From contig NZ_SMGK01000004.1 in assembly GCF_004339725.1 (NCBI RefSeq), positions 186,001-250,000 of the forward strand: a stretch of DNA of 64,000 nucleotides. The letters run 5' to 3'. Source of the DNA: Acidipila rosea. GTDB lineage: Bacteria; Acidobacteriota; Terriglobia; Terriglobales; Acidobacteriaceae. Position numbers and translations under genes: made by a program. Below are positions 43,458-52,828 of this stretch, piece after piece. The notes under the pieces are model-generated. The model worked only from the letters and a program-made list of their open reading frames with translations, was not told the DNA's origin and did no database searches. Each line of letters starts with the position of its first letter. Position 1 is the first letter of the stretch.

Positions 43458-43979
43458 TCAATAGTCCCGCTGCTTCGCCAGGTCCAGCAGCCCAAACAGC
43501 ACCACTCCGATCACTCCGTCGATCAGCGCCCGCACCAGCTCATGCACCCAGTTCCAGTGGAACGGCTGCGCCAGCAGGTGCCGCACCACCAGCCAGTAGA
43601 TACCGTTGTGGGCCAGCGTAAATCCGATACAGATCAGCAGCCGCGCCCCCGGGTTCTCCGTGTCGATCTGCACCCCGAGCGACGCCGCAAGATATCCGAT
43701 AATCGCCTTGCAGATGCCGAAGGTCCCCAGCGGCTGCCGCGTCAGCGCATCCTGCAGAATGCCGATGATCGCGCCCGTAAAGGTGCCCGCAATCGGGCTC
43801 CGCAGCATCAGCGCAAAGTAGATTGTGACCAGCAGCGGCAGGTCCAGCGATGCCATCCGCGGAAAGTGCAGGGAAGCGAACGACTCGATCCCAACCGCCG
43901 CCAGCGGCACCAGGAAATAGAGAAAAGTAGGGTAGCCGCTGCGTTCCGCTTCCCGCCTTGAGGTAGACATCAGCGCCAT
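43458..43979 (-). CDS. mreD: rod shape-determining protein MreD
   Basis: A 173-residue inner-membrane protein with four to five hydrophobic segments (VPLAAVGIESFASLHF, LLVTIYFALML, TFTGAIIGILQDALT, ICKAIIGYLAASLGVQ, LIDGVIGVVLFGLLDLA). It belongs to the elongasome with MreC and PBP2. It starts 2 bp after mreC. The 226-bp gap to mrdA contains no supported gene; a plus-strand reading that begins there is antisense to mreD over most of its length. Confidence 0.93.
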   Translation of the reverse strand: MALMSTSRREAERSGYPTFLYFLVPLAAVGIESFASLHFPRMASLDLPLLVTIYFALMLRSPIAGTFTGAIIGILQDALTRQPLGTFGICKAIIGYLAASLGVQIDTENPGARLLICIGFTLAHNGIYWLVVRHLLAQPFHWNWVHELVRALIDGVIGVVLFGLLDLAKQRDY

Positions 43980-43981
43980 GG

Positions 43982-45511
43982 TTAGAGCGCCCCCTGCGGC
44001 GTTGCAGGAGCAGTCTTATGCGGCGGCGGAGTACTTCCATCCGACGGCACGATCTCCGGCCCCTTGTGCTTGACCGGCGCAGCCGCCTTCGGTGCACCAG
44101 ACTTTGGCGCACCTGGCTTCGGCGCACTTGGCTTCGGCGCCACCTGCACCGGTGTAGTTGTCCTCGGCGCGGTGACAGTTCTTGGCGCAGTCGTCGTCTT
44201 AGGCACAGCCGCCGGTGTCCTCGGCGCCACTGTCGTTCTGGGCGTAGCCGCCGTCTTAGGCGCACCCGTTCCTGGTAGTACCGTAGCCGGCGTCCTGTGC
44301 GGTGGCGGAACACTGCCGTCCGACGGCACCAGCTTCGGTCCACGCGGCTTGGCAGCCGGCATCTGGGCCGCGCTCATCGGGGCCACGTTCTTTCCTGAGC
44401 TCACATCCGGCGAGTGTGCTCCCGGCGTCAGATCCGCTGCCGGCGGCGTCTCGTCCGGCGAATAGCGATCCGGGTGCAGCGCCTGCAGCGGCCGCATCGG
44501 GCGCGTCACATCCGCAAGGTTGTCGCTCGTCGCGCCCTGCTGCTCCAGCGGAGGCGCATTCGGGTCCACCCGGCTTGGCAATCGTTCCGCCAGGATATCC
44601 GAGGCCCTCTGCTGCATATTGTCCAGCTCCGCCTGATCCAGGTCCTTCTGATCCTGCTTCGGCATCTGGTCTCCGGTACTGGTCACCACCAGCACCTCTT
44701 CAAGCTGCGCCAGGTTCGCGCCCGGTTTGATCAGCACATCCTGCATCGGCTCGTGGTCCGGGTCATCCACCATCTTCTCGACCGTTCCCACCGGCAGCCC
44801 GCGCGGAAAGATCTGGTCTCCGCCGCTGGTCACGACCTTTTCGCCCGCCTTGATCCGTTCATCCGGCATCACGTTGACGATTTCCGGCTGGCCCATCGCA
44901 TTCCCGCGCAGCACTCCACGAATGCGCGTCGTCTCCAGCACCACCCCGGCTCCGCTCGCCGGGTCTGAAATCATCAGCACCTGGCTCGTATGCGGAAAGA
45001 CGTCCCGCGTCTTGCCCACGATTCCATCCGGCGTAATCACCGGCATATCCGCCTTGATCCCGTCGTGCGAACCCTTATCGATGTAGAGTACCCGCGATTG
45101 GTCCGCGCCCGAGGCTCCGATCACCTGCGCCGCCACCGTCTGGTAGACGTATTTTCCTTTGAAGTCGAGCAGCTGCTTCAGCCTCTGCCCTTCGAGTGCA
45201 TCTTCCGCTAGGCTCGCCTCTTGCAGCTTCATCCGGTCGATCTCGGCCTGCAATTCGCGGTTCTGCCGCCGCACGTGAACCATGTCGACATAGTTCATCC
45301 ACCAGCTGCGTGAAACGCTCCCGGTGCCGTGCGCCACCCGCTCCGGCGGAGCTACCAGGCTCACCATCCAATAGCGGATCAGCCGCACCGGCCCGCGGTC
45401 CGGCTGGCCGGGCAGCGTCCGCCGCACCTGCACAGCCAGCCCGAGGGTTTGCGCCAGCAGCACCGCGATCAGTACCAGGGCGTTTCGGTATCGGCTGAAG
45501 AAAGATTCCAT
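43982..45511 (-). CDS. mreC: rod shape-determining protein MreC with long Pro/Ala/Thr-rich tail
   Basis: A 509-residue protein, far longer than the usual 270-370. Residues 11-31 are the membrane anchor, 75-115 a coiled coil, and about 120-280 the beta-barrel pair of MreC (VIGASGADQSRVLYIDKGSHDG, GIVGKTRDVFPHTSQVLMISDP, VVTSGGDQIFPRGLPVG). Residues 290-509 are low complexity and periplasmic; 391-407 (GPKLVPSDGSVPPPHRT) and 484-500 (GPEIVPSDGSTPPPHKT) are near-identical, bracketing an Ala/Pro/Thr/Lys-rich spacer. It may bind cell wall or act as a flexible linker. It lies between mreB and mreD. Confidence 0.95.
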   Translation of the reverse strand: MESFFSRYRNALVLIAVLLAQTLGLAVQVRRTLPGQPDRGPVRLIRYWMVSLVAPPERVAHGTGSVSRSWWMNYVDMVHVRRQNRELQAEIDRMKLQEASLAEDALEGQRLKQLLDFKGKYVYQTVAAQVIGASGADQSRVLYIDKGSHDGIKADMPVITPDGIVGKTRDVFPHTSQVLMISDPASGAGVVLETTRIRGVLRGNAMGQPEIVNVMPDERIKAGEKVVTSGGDQIFPRGLPVGTVEKMVDDPDHEPMQDVLIKPGANLAQLEEVLVVTSTGDQMPKQDQKDLDQAELDNMQQRASDILAERLPSRVDPNAPPLEQQGATSDNLADVTRPMRPLQALHPDRYSPDETPPAADLTPGAHSPDVSSGKNVAPMSAAQMPAAKPRGPKLVPSDGSVPPPHRTPATVLPGTGAPKTAATPRTTVAPRTPAAVPKTTTAPRTVTAPRTTTPVQVAPKPSAPKPGAPKSGAPKAAAPVKHKGPEIVPSDGSTPPPHKTAPATPQGAL

Positions 45512-45537
45512 GAGCTGTTACGGCTGCCTGCTGCGCC

Positions 45538-46602
45538 TCAGTCGATCTTGATCTTCCGCAACAGCCGGAAGTCGCTCAGCATCTTGCCCGTTCCCAGCAC
45601 CACGCTGGCCAGCGGATCGTCGGCAATCGACACCGGCAGCCCCGTTTCCTCGCGAATGCGCTTGTCGAGATTCTTGATCAGCGCGCCGCCGCCCGTCAGC
45701 ACGATGCCGCGATCGCTGATATCCGCACTCAACTCCGGCGGCGTCCGCTCCAGCGCTACGCGAATCGCGTTCAGGATCGTCGAAATGCACTCCGTCAGAG
45801 ATTCGCGAATCTCCGAGTCGTCGATGGTGATCGTCTTCGGCACGCCTTCGATCAGGTTGCGGCCCTTGATCTCCATCGTGATCGGCTTGTCCAGCGGGTA
45901 GGCCGACCCCAGTTCGATCTTGATCTGTTCCGCCGTCCGCTCGCCGATCAGCAGGTTATATTTCCGCTTGAGGTAGTTCATGATGGCCTCGTCCATCTGG
46001 TTCCCGGCCATCCGTACCGACCGCGAATAGACGATGCCCGACAGCGAGATCACCGCAATATCCGTGGTGCCGCCGCCAATGTCCACCACCATGTTGCCGC
46101 TCGGCTCCGTAATCGGCAGCCCTGCGCCGATCGCCGCCACCATGGCCTGCTCCACGAGGAAAACCTCGCTCGCCTTCGCCCGGTAGGCCGAGTCCTCGAC
46201 CGCGCGCTTTTCCACCTGCGTAATCTCTGACGGCACTCCGATCACAATGCGCGGATGCACCATCATCTTGCGGTTGTGCGCTTTCTGGATGAAGTAGTTC
46301 AGCATCTTCTCGGTGATCTTGAAGTCTGCGATCACTCCATCCTTCATCGGCTTGATGGCGACGATATTGCCCGGCGTACGCCCGAGCATCTCCTTCGCCT
46401 CCTTGCCCACGGCCTCTACTTCGCCGGTGTTCTTGTTGATTGCAACTATCGACGGCTCGTTGACTACGATGCCTTTGCCGCGTGCATAAACGAGGGTGTT
46501 TGCCGTGCCGAGATCGATCGCCAGATCGCTCGAAAAGATGCTGAACAGCGAGCGCACACCGTGCGAACGCGACGAACGCGATGAAAAACCATTTAAGGCC
46601 AT
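45538..46602 (-). CDS. mreB: rod shape-determining protein MreB
   Basis: A 354-residue actin homologue that positions the elongation machinery. Nucleotide-binding motifs are [14 protein letters not shown] (phosphate 1), [15 protein letters not shown] (phosphate 2) and [17 protein letters not shown] (adenosine). It starts with a short Ser/Arg-rich segment before SDLAIDLG. It is first in the mreB-mreC-mreD-mrdA set on the minus strand, with 26 bp to mreC. Confidence 0.97.
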   Translation of the reverse strand: MALNGFSSRSSRSHGVRSLFSIFSSDLAIDLGTANTLVYARGKGIVVNEPSIVAINKNTGEVEAVGKEAKEMLGRTPGNIVAIKPMKDGVIADFKITEKMLNYFIQKAHNRKMMVHPRIVIGVPSEITQVEKRAVEDSAYRAKASEVFLVEQAMVAAIGAGLPITEPSGNMVVDIGGGTTDIAVISLSGIVYSRSVRMAGNQMDEAIMNYLKRKYNLLIGERTAEQIKIELGSAYPLDKPITMEIKGRNLIEGVPKTITIDDSEIRESLTECISTILNAIRVALERTPPELSADISDRGIVLTGGGALIKNLDKRIREETGLPVSIADDPLASVVLGTGKMLSDFRLLRKIKID

Positions 46603-46706
46603 TGAAGTGGGAACTTTTCCGTGAGTCTCAAGCCAATTGTAAGGCCTGTGCCGGAATGACGCATTTCGAAAAAGTGACTATTGTGGCACCTGTTTCAGAA
46701 TGGGAG

Positions 46707-47432
46707 TTACTTCCGCTGCTCCAGCCCCGCCACCGGCGCGCCCATCTCTCCCTCTACCGCCGGGAACAGCAGAATCCGCAGGTCGATCAGCGCATGCACC
46801 ACCATCGGCAGCAACAGCGATCCCGTTGCTAGATACGCCGCGCTGAACACTCCTCCCAGGACCGTTGTCGCAAGTATCCCCGAAATTCCCTGGTAGCCAT
46901 GCCCCAGCCCGAAAGCGACGGCCGCCAGCACCACCGCCCCCCACAGAGGCGCATTCCACGAATGCGCAAAGTAGTGGAAAAGAAAGCCGCGATAGAGTGT
47001 CTCTTCGCACACGCCAGCCGTGATCGATAGCAGCGCAAACAACTGTCTCTCCCGCCTCGTCACCGGCAGAAAGAAGGCCAGCCTGCTCAGCTGCTTTTTC
47101 ACCTTCTCCCGCATCTGCAGGTTTCTTGCTGCGGCCACCACCGGCAGCGCCAGCCCGATGGCTATCGCCAGCATCAGCCCATAGACAAATCCGCCTGTCA
47201 GCCCTTCTGTCGGACTGCTGTTCAGCCGGTACCCGAACCCCGGTCGCATCCTCGCCCACACGATCGCCGTCGCCACCCATAGCCACAGCGCCGTCACCGC
47301 GTAGGCCCGTATCTTCTTGTTCGGCTCCGTCGAGCGCTTCAGCCGTAGCGTATACCAGTAGTCCCAGATGGGCACGACGACGATCAGAAAGGCAGCAAGC
47401 AGAAAGGGCATGGGCGGTATCCTAGCAGTCAC
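46707..47432 (-). CDS. CPBP family intramembrane metalloprotease (CAAX-protease type)
   Basis: A 241-residue membrane protein with about six hydrophobic segments. Family motifs are EETLYRGFLF (about 137-146), GLGHGYQGISGI and MVVHALIDLRILLF, which contain the Glu-Glu and His metal ligands. Substrate is unknown. It starts MTARIPPMPFLLAAF; a second ATG 7 codons in is possible. It lies upstream of mreB in the same direction with 104 bp between, so co-expression is uncertain. Confidence 0.9.
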   Translation of the reverse strand: MTARIPPMPFLLAAFLIVVVPIWDYWYTLRLKRSTEPNKKIRAYAVTALWLWVATAIVWARMRPGFGYRLNSSPTEGLTGGFVYGLMLAIAIGLALPVVAAARNLQMREKVKKQLSRLAFFLPVTRRERQLFALLSITAGVCEETLYRGFLFHYFAHSWNAPLWGAVVLAAVAFGLGHGYQGISGILATTVLGGVFSAAYLATGSLLLPMVVHALIDLRILLFPAVEGEMGAPVAGLEQRK

Positions 47433-47578
47433 CCCCGAAAATCTTTCTCAGAAAATCTCTCAGTACTCTCAGGGTTGAAAGATCGTTAATTCCCTGGTCA
47501 TCACCCTATGGTTACTATCGTTTCTGAAAACAGGTCTATCCTGTTGAGCCCCCCGGCATCTTTCTCCAAGATAGAGAG

Positions 47579-48814
47579 ATGCGTTTGCCACACCACGCCG
47601 GGCCACTTCTAAGCACTACCCTGAAACACCCATCTCTCTCTCTTCCGAGCGAAGCGCAGCCTGCATCTGCTGCCGGAGCCGGGCCCAGCGCCTTCCGTCC
47701 GCCTCTGCTCCTGCCGGCTGCGATCCTGCTGGCCGTCGCAGCCTTGTCCTTCGCCTTCTGGCCGCAGATCAGGTGGCATCTTCAGGCTCTCACCGTGCTC
47801 ATGGGCATCAACGGAGACAGCATCCCGCGCCCGCTCCAGCTCGTTGCCGACGCGCCGGTCCTCGTCGTGGACACAACCATCCCCGGCGTCCACGGCCCTT
47901 TTCCGGGCCGTCTTTACCGTCCCCAGGGCATCGCCGCGCCGCCCGCCGTCGTCCTCGTGCATGGCCTCTACTACATGGGTATGGATGCGCCGGACCTCAC
48001 CTCCTACGCCCGCCGCCTCGCCGCCTGCGGCATGCTCGTGCTCACCCCTGACCTCGCCCAGCTCCGCGACGACCGCATCGACGGCAGCTCCATTGACAGC
48101 ATCGGCGACTCCGTCCGCTGGCTGGCCGCGCAGAGCCACGCTCCCGTCGGCCTCATGGCCATGAGCTTCAGCGGAGCGCTCTCCCTGCTCGCCGCCGCCC
48201 GCCCGGAGAATCAGCCAAGCGTCCGCTTCGTCTTCGTTTCCGGCACCTATGACAGCCTTCCCCGCGTCATCCGCGCCTATGCCGCTCATCGCGAGCCGCT
48301 GCCCGGCGGCCACAGCGTGCCCACCGATGGCAATGACTACGGCTCGCTCGCCATCGAGTATGCCTATGTGGATCATGTCGTTCCTCCTGCCGACCGCGCC
48401 GCCGTTCAGGGTGTCATTCGTGCCCGGCTGCAGCGGCACAAGCGCCTCGCTCTCCAGTTGGAGTCTGCCCTCACCGCCATCCAGACCGCCGAGATGATCC
48501 AGCTCCAGAGCCCGGACACCCTCAGGCGTGCAGCCACCGATCTGGGGCCTGGCCTCGACTCGCTCTCGCCCCGCAACCAGCTCTCCGCCTTCCGCGCGCC
48601 CGTCTTCGTTCTTCACGGCAGCGACGACCCGATCATCCCCACCGGAGAAGCAGCCTGGCTGGTTCGCGATCTGCCCCCCGGCGTCCTGCGCGCCAGGCTC
48701 ATCTCGCCCATCTTCGCCCACGCCGGCATAGGCGTGGAGACCCACCGCTGGAAAGACCGCTGGCAGCTCGTCCACTTCTTCGCCCAGGTGTTAAGAACCG
48801 CCGAAGCAGGGTAG
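47579..48814 (+). CDS. membrane-anchored alpha/beta hydrolase
   Basis: A 411-residue protein with a hydrophobic segment at about 42-62 (LLLPAAILLAVAALSFAF) that anchors it or acts as a late signal. The hydrolase core has VLVHGLYYMGMDAPD (oxyanion), LMAMSFSGALSLL with the nucleophile Ser, VFVLHGSDDPIIP with the acid and ISPIFAHAGIG with the His. Substrate class (lipid, ester or peptide) is open. It starts divergently from the CPBP protease gene. The two share a 146-bp promoter region. Confidence 0.85.
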   Translation: MRLPHHAGPLLSTTLKHPSLSLPSEAQPASAAGAGPSAFRPPLLLPAAILLAVAALSFAFWPQIRWHLQALTVLMGINGDSIPRPLQLVADAPVLVVDTTIPGVHGPFPGRLYRPQGIAAPPAVVLVHGLYYMGMDAPDLTSYARRLAACGMLVLTPDLAQLRDDRIDGSSIDSIGDSVRWLAAQSHAPVGLMAMSFSGALSLLAAARPENQPSVRFVFVSGTYDSLPRVIRAYAAHREPLPGGHSVPTDGNDYGSLAIEYAYVDHVVPPADRAAVQGVIRARLQRHKRLALQLESALTAIQTAEMIQLQSPDTLRRAATDLGPGLDSLSPRNQLSAFRAPVFVLHGSDDPIIPTGEAAWLVRDLPPGVLRARLISPIFAHAGIGVETHRWKDRWQLVHFFAQVLRTAEAG

Positions 48815-48845
48815 GACTTTCCGCCACTCAATGTGTAGGTCATGT

Positions 48846-49820
48846 ATGTCCACCCCAAAATTGATAACGACCGTTGTGCTCGCGCTTGGATTCATTTCTC
48901 CTTATAGCGCTACGGGTCTGAGTACCCAAAAGGAGAGTTTGATCCGGAAAGCGGCCCCCGTTTCGATAGAGGCTGCCAAGCGCATCCCTGTGTCTATCGC
49001 AAGAGACTTGATCCTGGTGCCCGTTGAGGTGAACGGGCGCCAGACCCAGTTCATTCTCGACAGCGGGTTTGCAGGGATCGCGCTCAATCGAAGATTGGCT
49101 ACTGAGCAAAACCTTCTGCCTGCCGCCGAGAAGATGAAGTTGAAGGGTTTGACTCAAACAGCAAAAGGGATGCTCAGTTCAGTAACAGGAGTCCAGTTGG
49201 TGCTTGGTGGAGAAGATATTTCCGAGCCAAAAGTCCTCGTTCTGGACTTGTCGCCTATGGAGAGTGCCTCAAAGATACAGATCGGAGGACTACTCGGCGC
49301 TTCATTTCTTTCAAGGCACCTGGTCTCCATTCATTATCAGGAGCAAGTGATCGTTGTGGGTGGACGGGTGGAACCGTCTGGTGCAGATATTGTCCTCCCC
49401 TTTGATCGTTCGAGACTGCCAATCATCGCCATGCAGCTACAAACCGGCCCGCGCAAATTTAGCAAGGGGCTTTTTATGGTGGATACCGGCAGCGATTCGG
49501 GGATCATCTTGAATTCCAGCTTTGCCTCGCATCATGAGGCTGCCATCCTGGATCGCCATCTAGTTCCGAGAGGCTATGCGCTAGCTGGCCTCACCGGAAG
49601 CGCCAGCTATCAAGAGGGGTTTCTCCGGTCGGTTCTGGTAGGGGCTGGCCAGCTCTCCAATCAGCCCGTCACTATCGTAGAGGCCCAACGAGGCGTTGCC
49701 GGGGATAGCCATCTCGCGGGCACCATAGGCAATGCATTTTTGTCCAGGTTCACTTTGGTAATTGATTATGAACATGCCCGGGTGATCCTCCGCCCGCTGC
49801 CTCAATCGAAAGCAGATTGA
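48846..49820 (+). CDS. exported aspartic protease with two D-S/T-G motifs
   Basis: A 324-residue protein with an N-terminal hydrophobic signal segment (MSTPKLITTVVLALGF). Two catalytic-type motifs occur: QFILDSGFAGIAL with Asp72, and FMVDTGSDSGIIL with Asp213. Each lies at the start of a retropepsin-like domain, so one chain may form the two-lobed active site. Bacterial secreted members with such a duplication are known but poorly studied. The start at 48846 is the second ATG; five residues more are possible from 48831. Confidence 0.8.
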   Translation: MSTPKLITTVVLALGFISPYSATGLSTQKESLIRKAAPVSIEAAKRIPVSIARDLILVPVEVNGRQTQFILDSGFAGIALNRRLATEQNLLPAAEKMKLKGLTQTAKGMLSSVTGVQLVLGGEDISEPKVLVLDLSPMESASKIQIGGLLGASFLSRHLVSIHYQEQVIVVGGRVEPSGADIVLPFDRSRLPIIAMQLQTGPRKFSKGLFMVDTGSDSGIILNSSFASHHEAAILDRHLVPRGYALAGLTGSASYQEGFLRSVLVGAGQLSNQPVTIVEAQRGVAGDSHLAGTIGNAFLSRFTLVIDYEHARVILRPLPQSKAD

Positions 49821-50017
49821 TCGGCTTGCTTTACTTGCACATAAGGCTGATCGTCGCCGGTGTGTGAATCGCAGCCAGGACTGGTTAATGCCGTTCGAGC
49901 CGTTGCACGTCTATTAGACGTCGCGACTGTAAAAGCTGGCTGAGAGTCGAGAGCGCCACCCCGCTCCGCCTGCTATCCTTGATTGTTTAGCCAAACAACC
50001 ACAGGCGATTACGACCA

Positions 50018-51511
50018 ATGTCAGCAAAACTCTACAAGAACCTCATCGGCGGGCAGTGGGTTCCTTCCCGCACCGGCAAGACCTTCCTCAACATCAACCC
50101 TGCCGACCACAGCGACATCGTCGGCGAATTCCAGTCTTCCGCCGCCGAGGACGTCTCCGACGCCGTAGACGCTGCCCGCGAAGCCTTTAAGACCTGGCGT
50201 CTCGTCCCCGCGCCAAAGCGCGCCGAGATCCTCTACCGCACCGGCGAACTCCTTCTGCAGCGCAAGGAGCAATACGCGCAGGAGATGACCCGCGAAATGG
50301 GCAAGGTGCTCAAGGAGACCCGCGGCGATGTGCAGGAGGCCGTCGATACCGCCTTCTACATGGCCGGGGAAGGCCGCCGTCTCTTCGGCCAGACCACGCC
50401 CTCCGAGCTGCCTAACAAGTTCGCCATGTCCGTCCGCCTGCCCGTTGGCGTCATCGGCATGATCGCCCCGTGGAACTTCCCCATGGCCATCCCTTCGTGG
50501 AAGCTCTTTCCGGCGCTCGTCTGCGGCAACACCTGCGTCATCAAGCCCGCTGAGGACACGCCTCTCTCCACCTACAACCTCGTGCAGACCCTCATGGATG
50601 CGGGCCTGCCTCCCGGCGTCGTCAACATCGTCACCGGCTTCGGCCCCGACGCAGGCGCTCCACTGGTCTCGCACCGCGATGTTCGCGCCGTCTCCTTCAC
50701 CGGATCGAGCGAAGTCGGCCGCATCATCGGTCAGACCGCCGCCGCCAACTTCAAGCCCTGCTCGCTTGAGATGGGCGGCAAAAACGCCATGATCGTCCTT
50801 GAAGACGCCAACCTCGACCTCGCCCTGGAAGGCGCGCTCTGGGGAGCCTTCGGCACCACCGGCCAGCGCTGCACCGCCACCAGCCGCATCATCGTCCACA
50901 AGAGCGTTGCGGAGAAGTTCATTGCGAAGCTGGTCGAGCGCGCCTCCGCCCTCAAGGTAGGCAACGGCCTCGACGAGTCCGTGGAGATGGGCCCGCAGGT
51001 CAACCAGCAGCAGATCGAGACCTCCATGCGTTATTGCGAAATCGCGCAGCATGAGGGCGCGAAACTCGTCTGCGGCGGCTCCGTGCTTGAGGACGGCACC
51101 TTTGATCAGGGAACCTTCTTTGAGCCGACCGTCTTCGCCGGCGTCAAGCCTGAAATGCGCATCGCCCGCGAAGAGGTCTTCGGCCCGGTCGTCAGCGTCC
51201 TTGAGTGTGACAGCTTCGAGCACGCCATCGAGATCGCCAACAGCATCGACTACGGCCTCTCGACGGCGCTCTACTCCCGCGACGTCAATCGCGCCTTCCA
51301 GGCCATGCGTGATCTTGAGGCCGGCATCACCTACATCAACGCCCCGACCATCGGCGCTGAGGTCCATCTGCCCTTCGGCGGAGTCAAGCACACTGGCAAC
51401 GGCCACCGCGAGGGCGGCACCGGCGCACTCGACTTCTACACCACCTGGAAGTCCGTCTACGTCGACTACTCTGATCGCCTCCAGCGCGCCCAGATCGACA
51501 CCGGCGAATAA
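50018..51511 (+). CDS. aldehyde dehydrogenase family protein
   Basis: A 497-residue NAD(P)-dependent dehydrogenase. [40 protein letters not shown] with Glu251, and GQRCTATSR with catalytic Cys285 are all intact. The C-terminus resembles ALDH7 and related aldehyde dehydrogenases ([16 protein letters not shown]). The substrate is not fixed; aliphatic, semialdehyde or piperideine-6-carboxylate roles are possible. It is monocistronic. About 200 bp precede it, with a GACGTCTATTAGACGTC-type small palindrome near 49908-49922. Confidence 0.92.
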   Translation: MSAKLYKNLIGGQWVPSRTGKTFLNINPADHSDIVGEFQSSAAEDVSDAVDAAREAFKTWRLVPAPKRAEILYRTGELLLQRKEQYAQEMTREMGKVLKETRGDVQEAVDTAFYMAGEGRRLFGQTTPSELPNKFAMSVRLPVGVIGMIAPWNFPMAIPSWKLFPALVCGNTCVIKPAEDTPLSTYNLVQTLMDAGLPPGVVNIVTGFGPDAGAPLVSHRDVRAVSFTGSSEVGRIIGQTAAANFKPCSLEMGGKNAMIVLEDANLDLALEGALWGAFGTTGQRCTATSRIIVHKSVAEKFIAKLVERASALKVGNGLDESVEMGPQVNQQQIETSMRYCEIAQHEGAKLVCGGSVLEDGTFDQGTFFEPTVFAGVKPEMRIAREEVFGPVVSVLECDSFEHAIEIANSIDYGLSTALYSRDVNRAFQAMRDLEAGITYINAPTIGAEVHLPFGGVKHTGNGHREGGTGALDFYTTWKSVYVDYSDRLQRAQIDTGE

Positions 51512-51517
51512 TCCCCG

Positions 51518-51550
51518 CATCCCCGGCGCACGCTCGTGCGCCGGGGGATG
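51518..51550. terminator. strong hairpin between convergent genes
   Basis: CATCCCCGGCGCACG (51518-51532) pairs with the run CGTGCGCCGGGGGATG (51535-51550), with one bulged G. It is between the ends of the aldehyde dehydrogenase and beta-propeller lipoprotein genes. It lacks a clear T-run, so terminator function is inferred from position. Confidence 0.6.
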
Positions 51551-51555
51551 CGCCT

Positions 51556-52749
51556 CTAATGCGTCGCCACCACCAGCGAAGCCGTCGTCGGGTCCGCTCC
51601 CGTCGTCGCTGAAAAGGCTGGAACCAGCGCTCCCGGCGTCGTCGTGCTGAAGGTGAAGACCTGCAGGTCCGGCAGTCCATTACTGTTCACCACCGCCAGG
51701 TACGTCTTCGTGTTGTCCTCGGCCAGTGAAACCGGAGCATATCCGGTCGCAAACGGTGAACCCGTCACCGGAGTCAGCCCGCCCGTCGTTACATCCAGGC
51801 TGAAAGCGCTGATGTCTCCCTGCCCGGTTCCCGCGCGATTGGCCACGTAGACAAACGCGCCCGTCTTATCCACCAGCACCGCCGTCGGTCCCAGGTCGGT
51901 CGCCACCGGCGAACCCTTCACCTCTGCCAGCGACCCGTTCGTGCTGATCTTCAGCACCCTCACCGCATTGATGCCCGTCTCTGTTGCAAACAGGTACTGC
52001 CCCGTCGGCTCCACCGCCAGCCCGTTGATCGAGTCGTTCTGATACCGCGGCTGCAGGATCGAGTTATATTTCGCCAGCGCGCCATTCCCCGGGTTGAAGC
52101 TGAAGAGGTCCATCCCCCCCGTCCCCAGTGAGATGTACACCAGCCCGCCATTCGGCGTATACGCAATGCTCGTCGGCGTCCCCGGATCGAGCGCAATCTG
52201 CCCGCCCGACACCTGTGACAGCCCGCCCGTCTGCGGGTCGATCTGGAACAGGTTCACCACCGCCGACACCCCGCCCAGCGAGTAGTCCGCCTCGAACAGC
52301 CAGTTACCCGTCGGGTCTACCTTCAGCACCGCCGGGCTCACCCCCGTCAGTACCGGATTCCCGTTGTTCAGGATGCTCAGCGATCCGTTCGCCCCGTTCA
52401 CCGCGTAGGCGTAGATGCCCCCCGCCACAATCCCGCCCACATACAGGATCGAGTTGCTCGGCGTTATCGTCATCGCATTTGGCGGAAACCCCACGTTATA
52501 GGGCGAATTCGTCGACAGCGCCAGCTGGCTGTTCGCCAGCGAGAACCCCGCCACTGTATTCAGGTTCTGCGCCTCGTTCGCCACGTAGAGGAAGTTCGCC
52601 GTCGTGGTCCCGCCGCCGCCGCCACCACCACCTCCTCCTCCACCGCCGCCGTTCGACTTCGGCTGGAAAAACTTCCCGCAGCCCGTCAGCCCCAGCACCG
52701 CCGCCAATCCAAAAATCCACGCAGCCTGCCGGCCTCGTCCCTGTCTCAT
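51556..52749 (-). CDS. YVTN/lactonase-type beta-propeller lipoprotein with polyglycine linker
   Basis: A 397-residue lipoprotein: MRQGRGRQAAWIFGLAAVLG then the lipobox LTGC. A run of 14 Gly residues (52608-52650) links it to a seven-blade propeller with repeated motifs (NFLYVANEAQN, LYVGGIVAGGIYAYAVN, VYISLGTGGMDLFSFN, VYVANRAGTGQGDISAFSLD). Such proteins, common in Acidobacteria, are related to 6-phosphogluconolactonase-like propellers but probably act as binding proteins on the cell surface. The start is chosen at the signal peptide; AAGGGA lies 8 nt upstream. The gly codons vary (GGC, GGT, GGA), so slippage would need several mixed units. Confidence 0.85.
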   Translation of the reverse strand: MRQGRGRQAAWIFGLAAVLGLTGCGKFFQPKSNGGGGGGGGGGGGGGTTTANFLYVANEAQNLNTVAGFSLANSQLALSTNSPYNVGFPPNAMTITPSNSILYVGGIVAGGIYAYAVNGANGSLSILNNGNPVLTGVSPAVLKVDPTGNWLFEADYSLGGVSAVVNLFQIDPQTGGLSQVSGGQIALDPGTPTSIAYTPNGGLVYISLGTGGMDLFSFNPGNGALAKYNSILQPRYQNDSINGLAVEPTGQYLFATETGINAVRVLKISTNGSLAEVKGSPVATDLGPTAVLVDKTGAFVYVANRAGTGQGDISAFSLDVTTGGLTPVTGSPFATGYAPVSLAEDNTKTYLAVVNSNGLPDLQVFTFSTTTPGALVPAFSATTGADPTTASLVVATH

Positions 52750-52828
52750 CCCTCGATCCCTTCCGTCCCTGCGCCTTCGGCGTTTCCCGTGGGCAGCCAC
52801 GCGCCCCTCCGTTATACTTTCCACACTC

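Noticed and set aside
43284-43961. A plus-strand frame beginning MEEIDVTMDQRARWYLF across the mrdA-mreD gap and mreD.
   Set aside because: It is mostly antisense to mreD and becomes Arg/Gln-rich and low complexity there.
50021-51520. A minus-strand frame of 499 codons opposite the aldehyde dehydrogenase.
   Set aside because: It is antisense to a gene with a complete catalytic set; no motif was seen.
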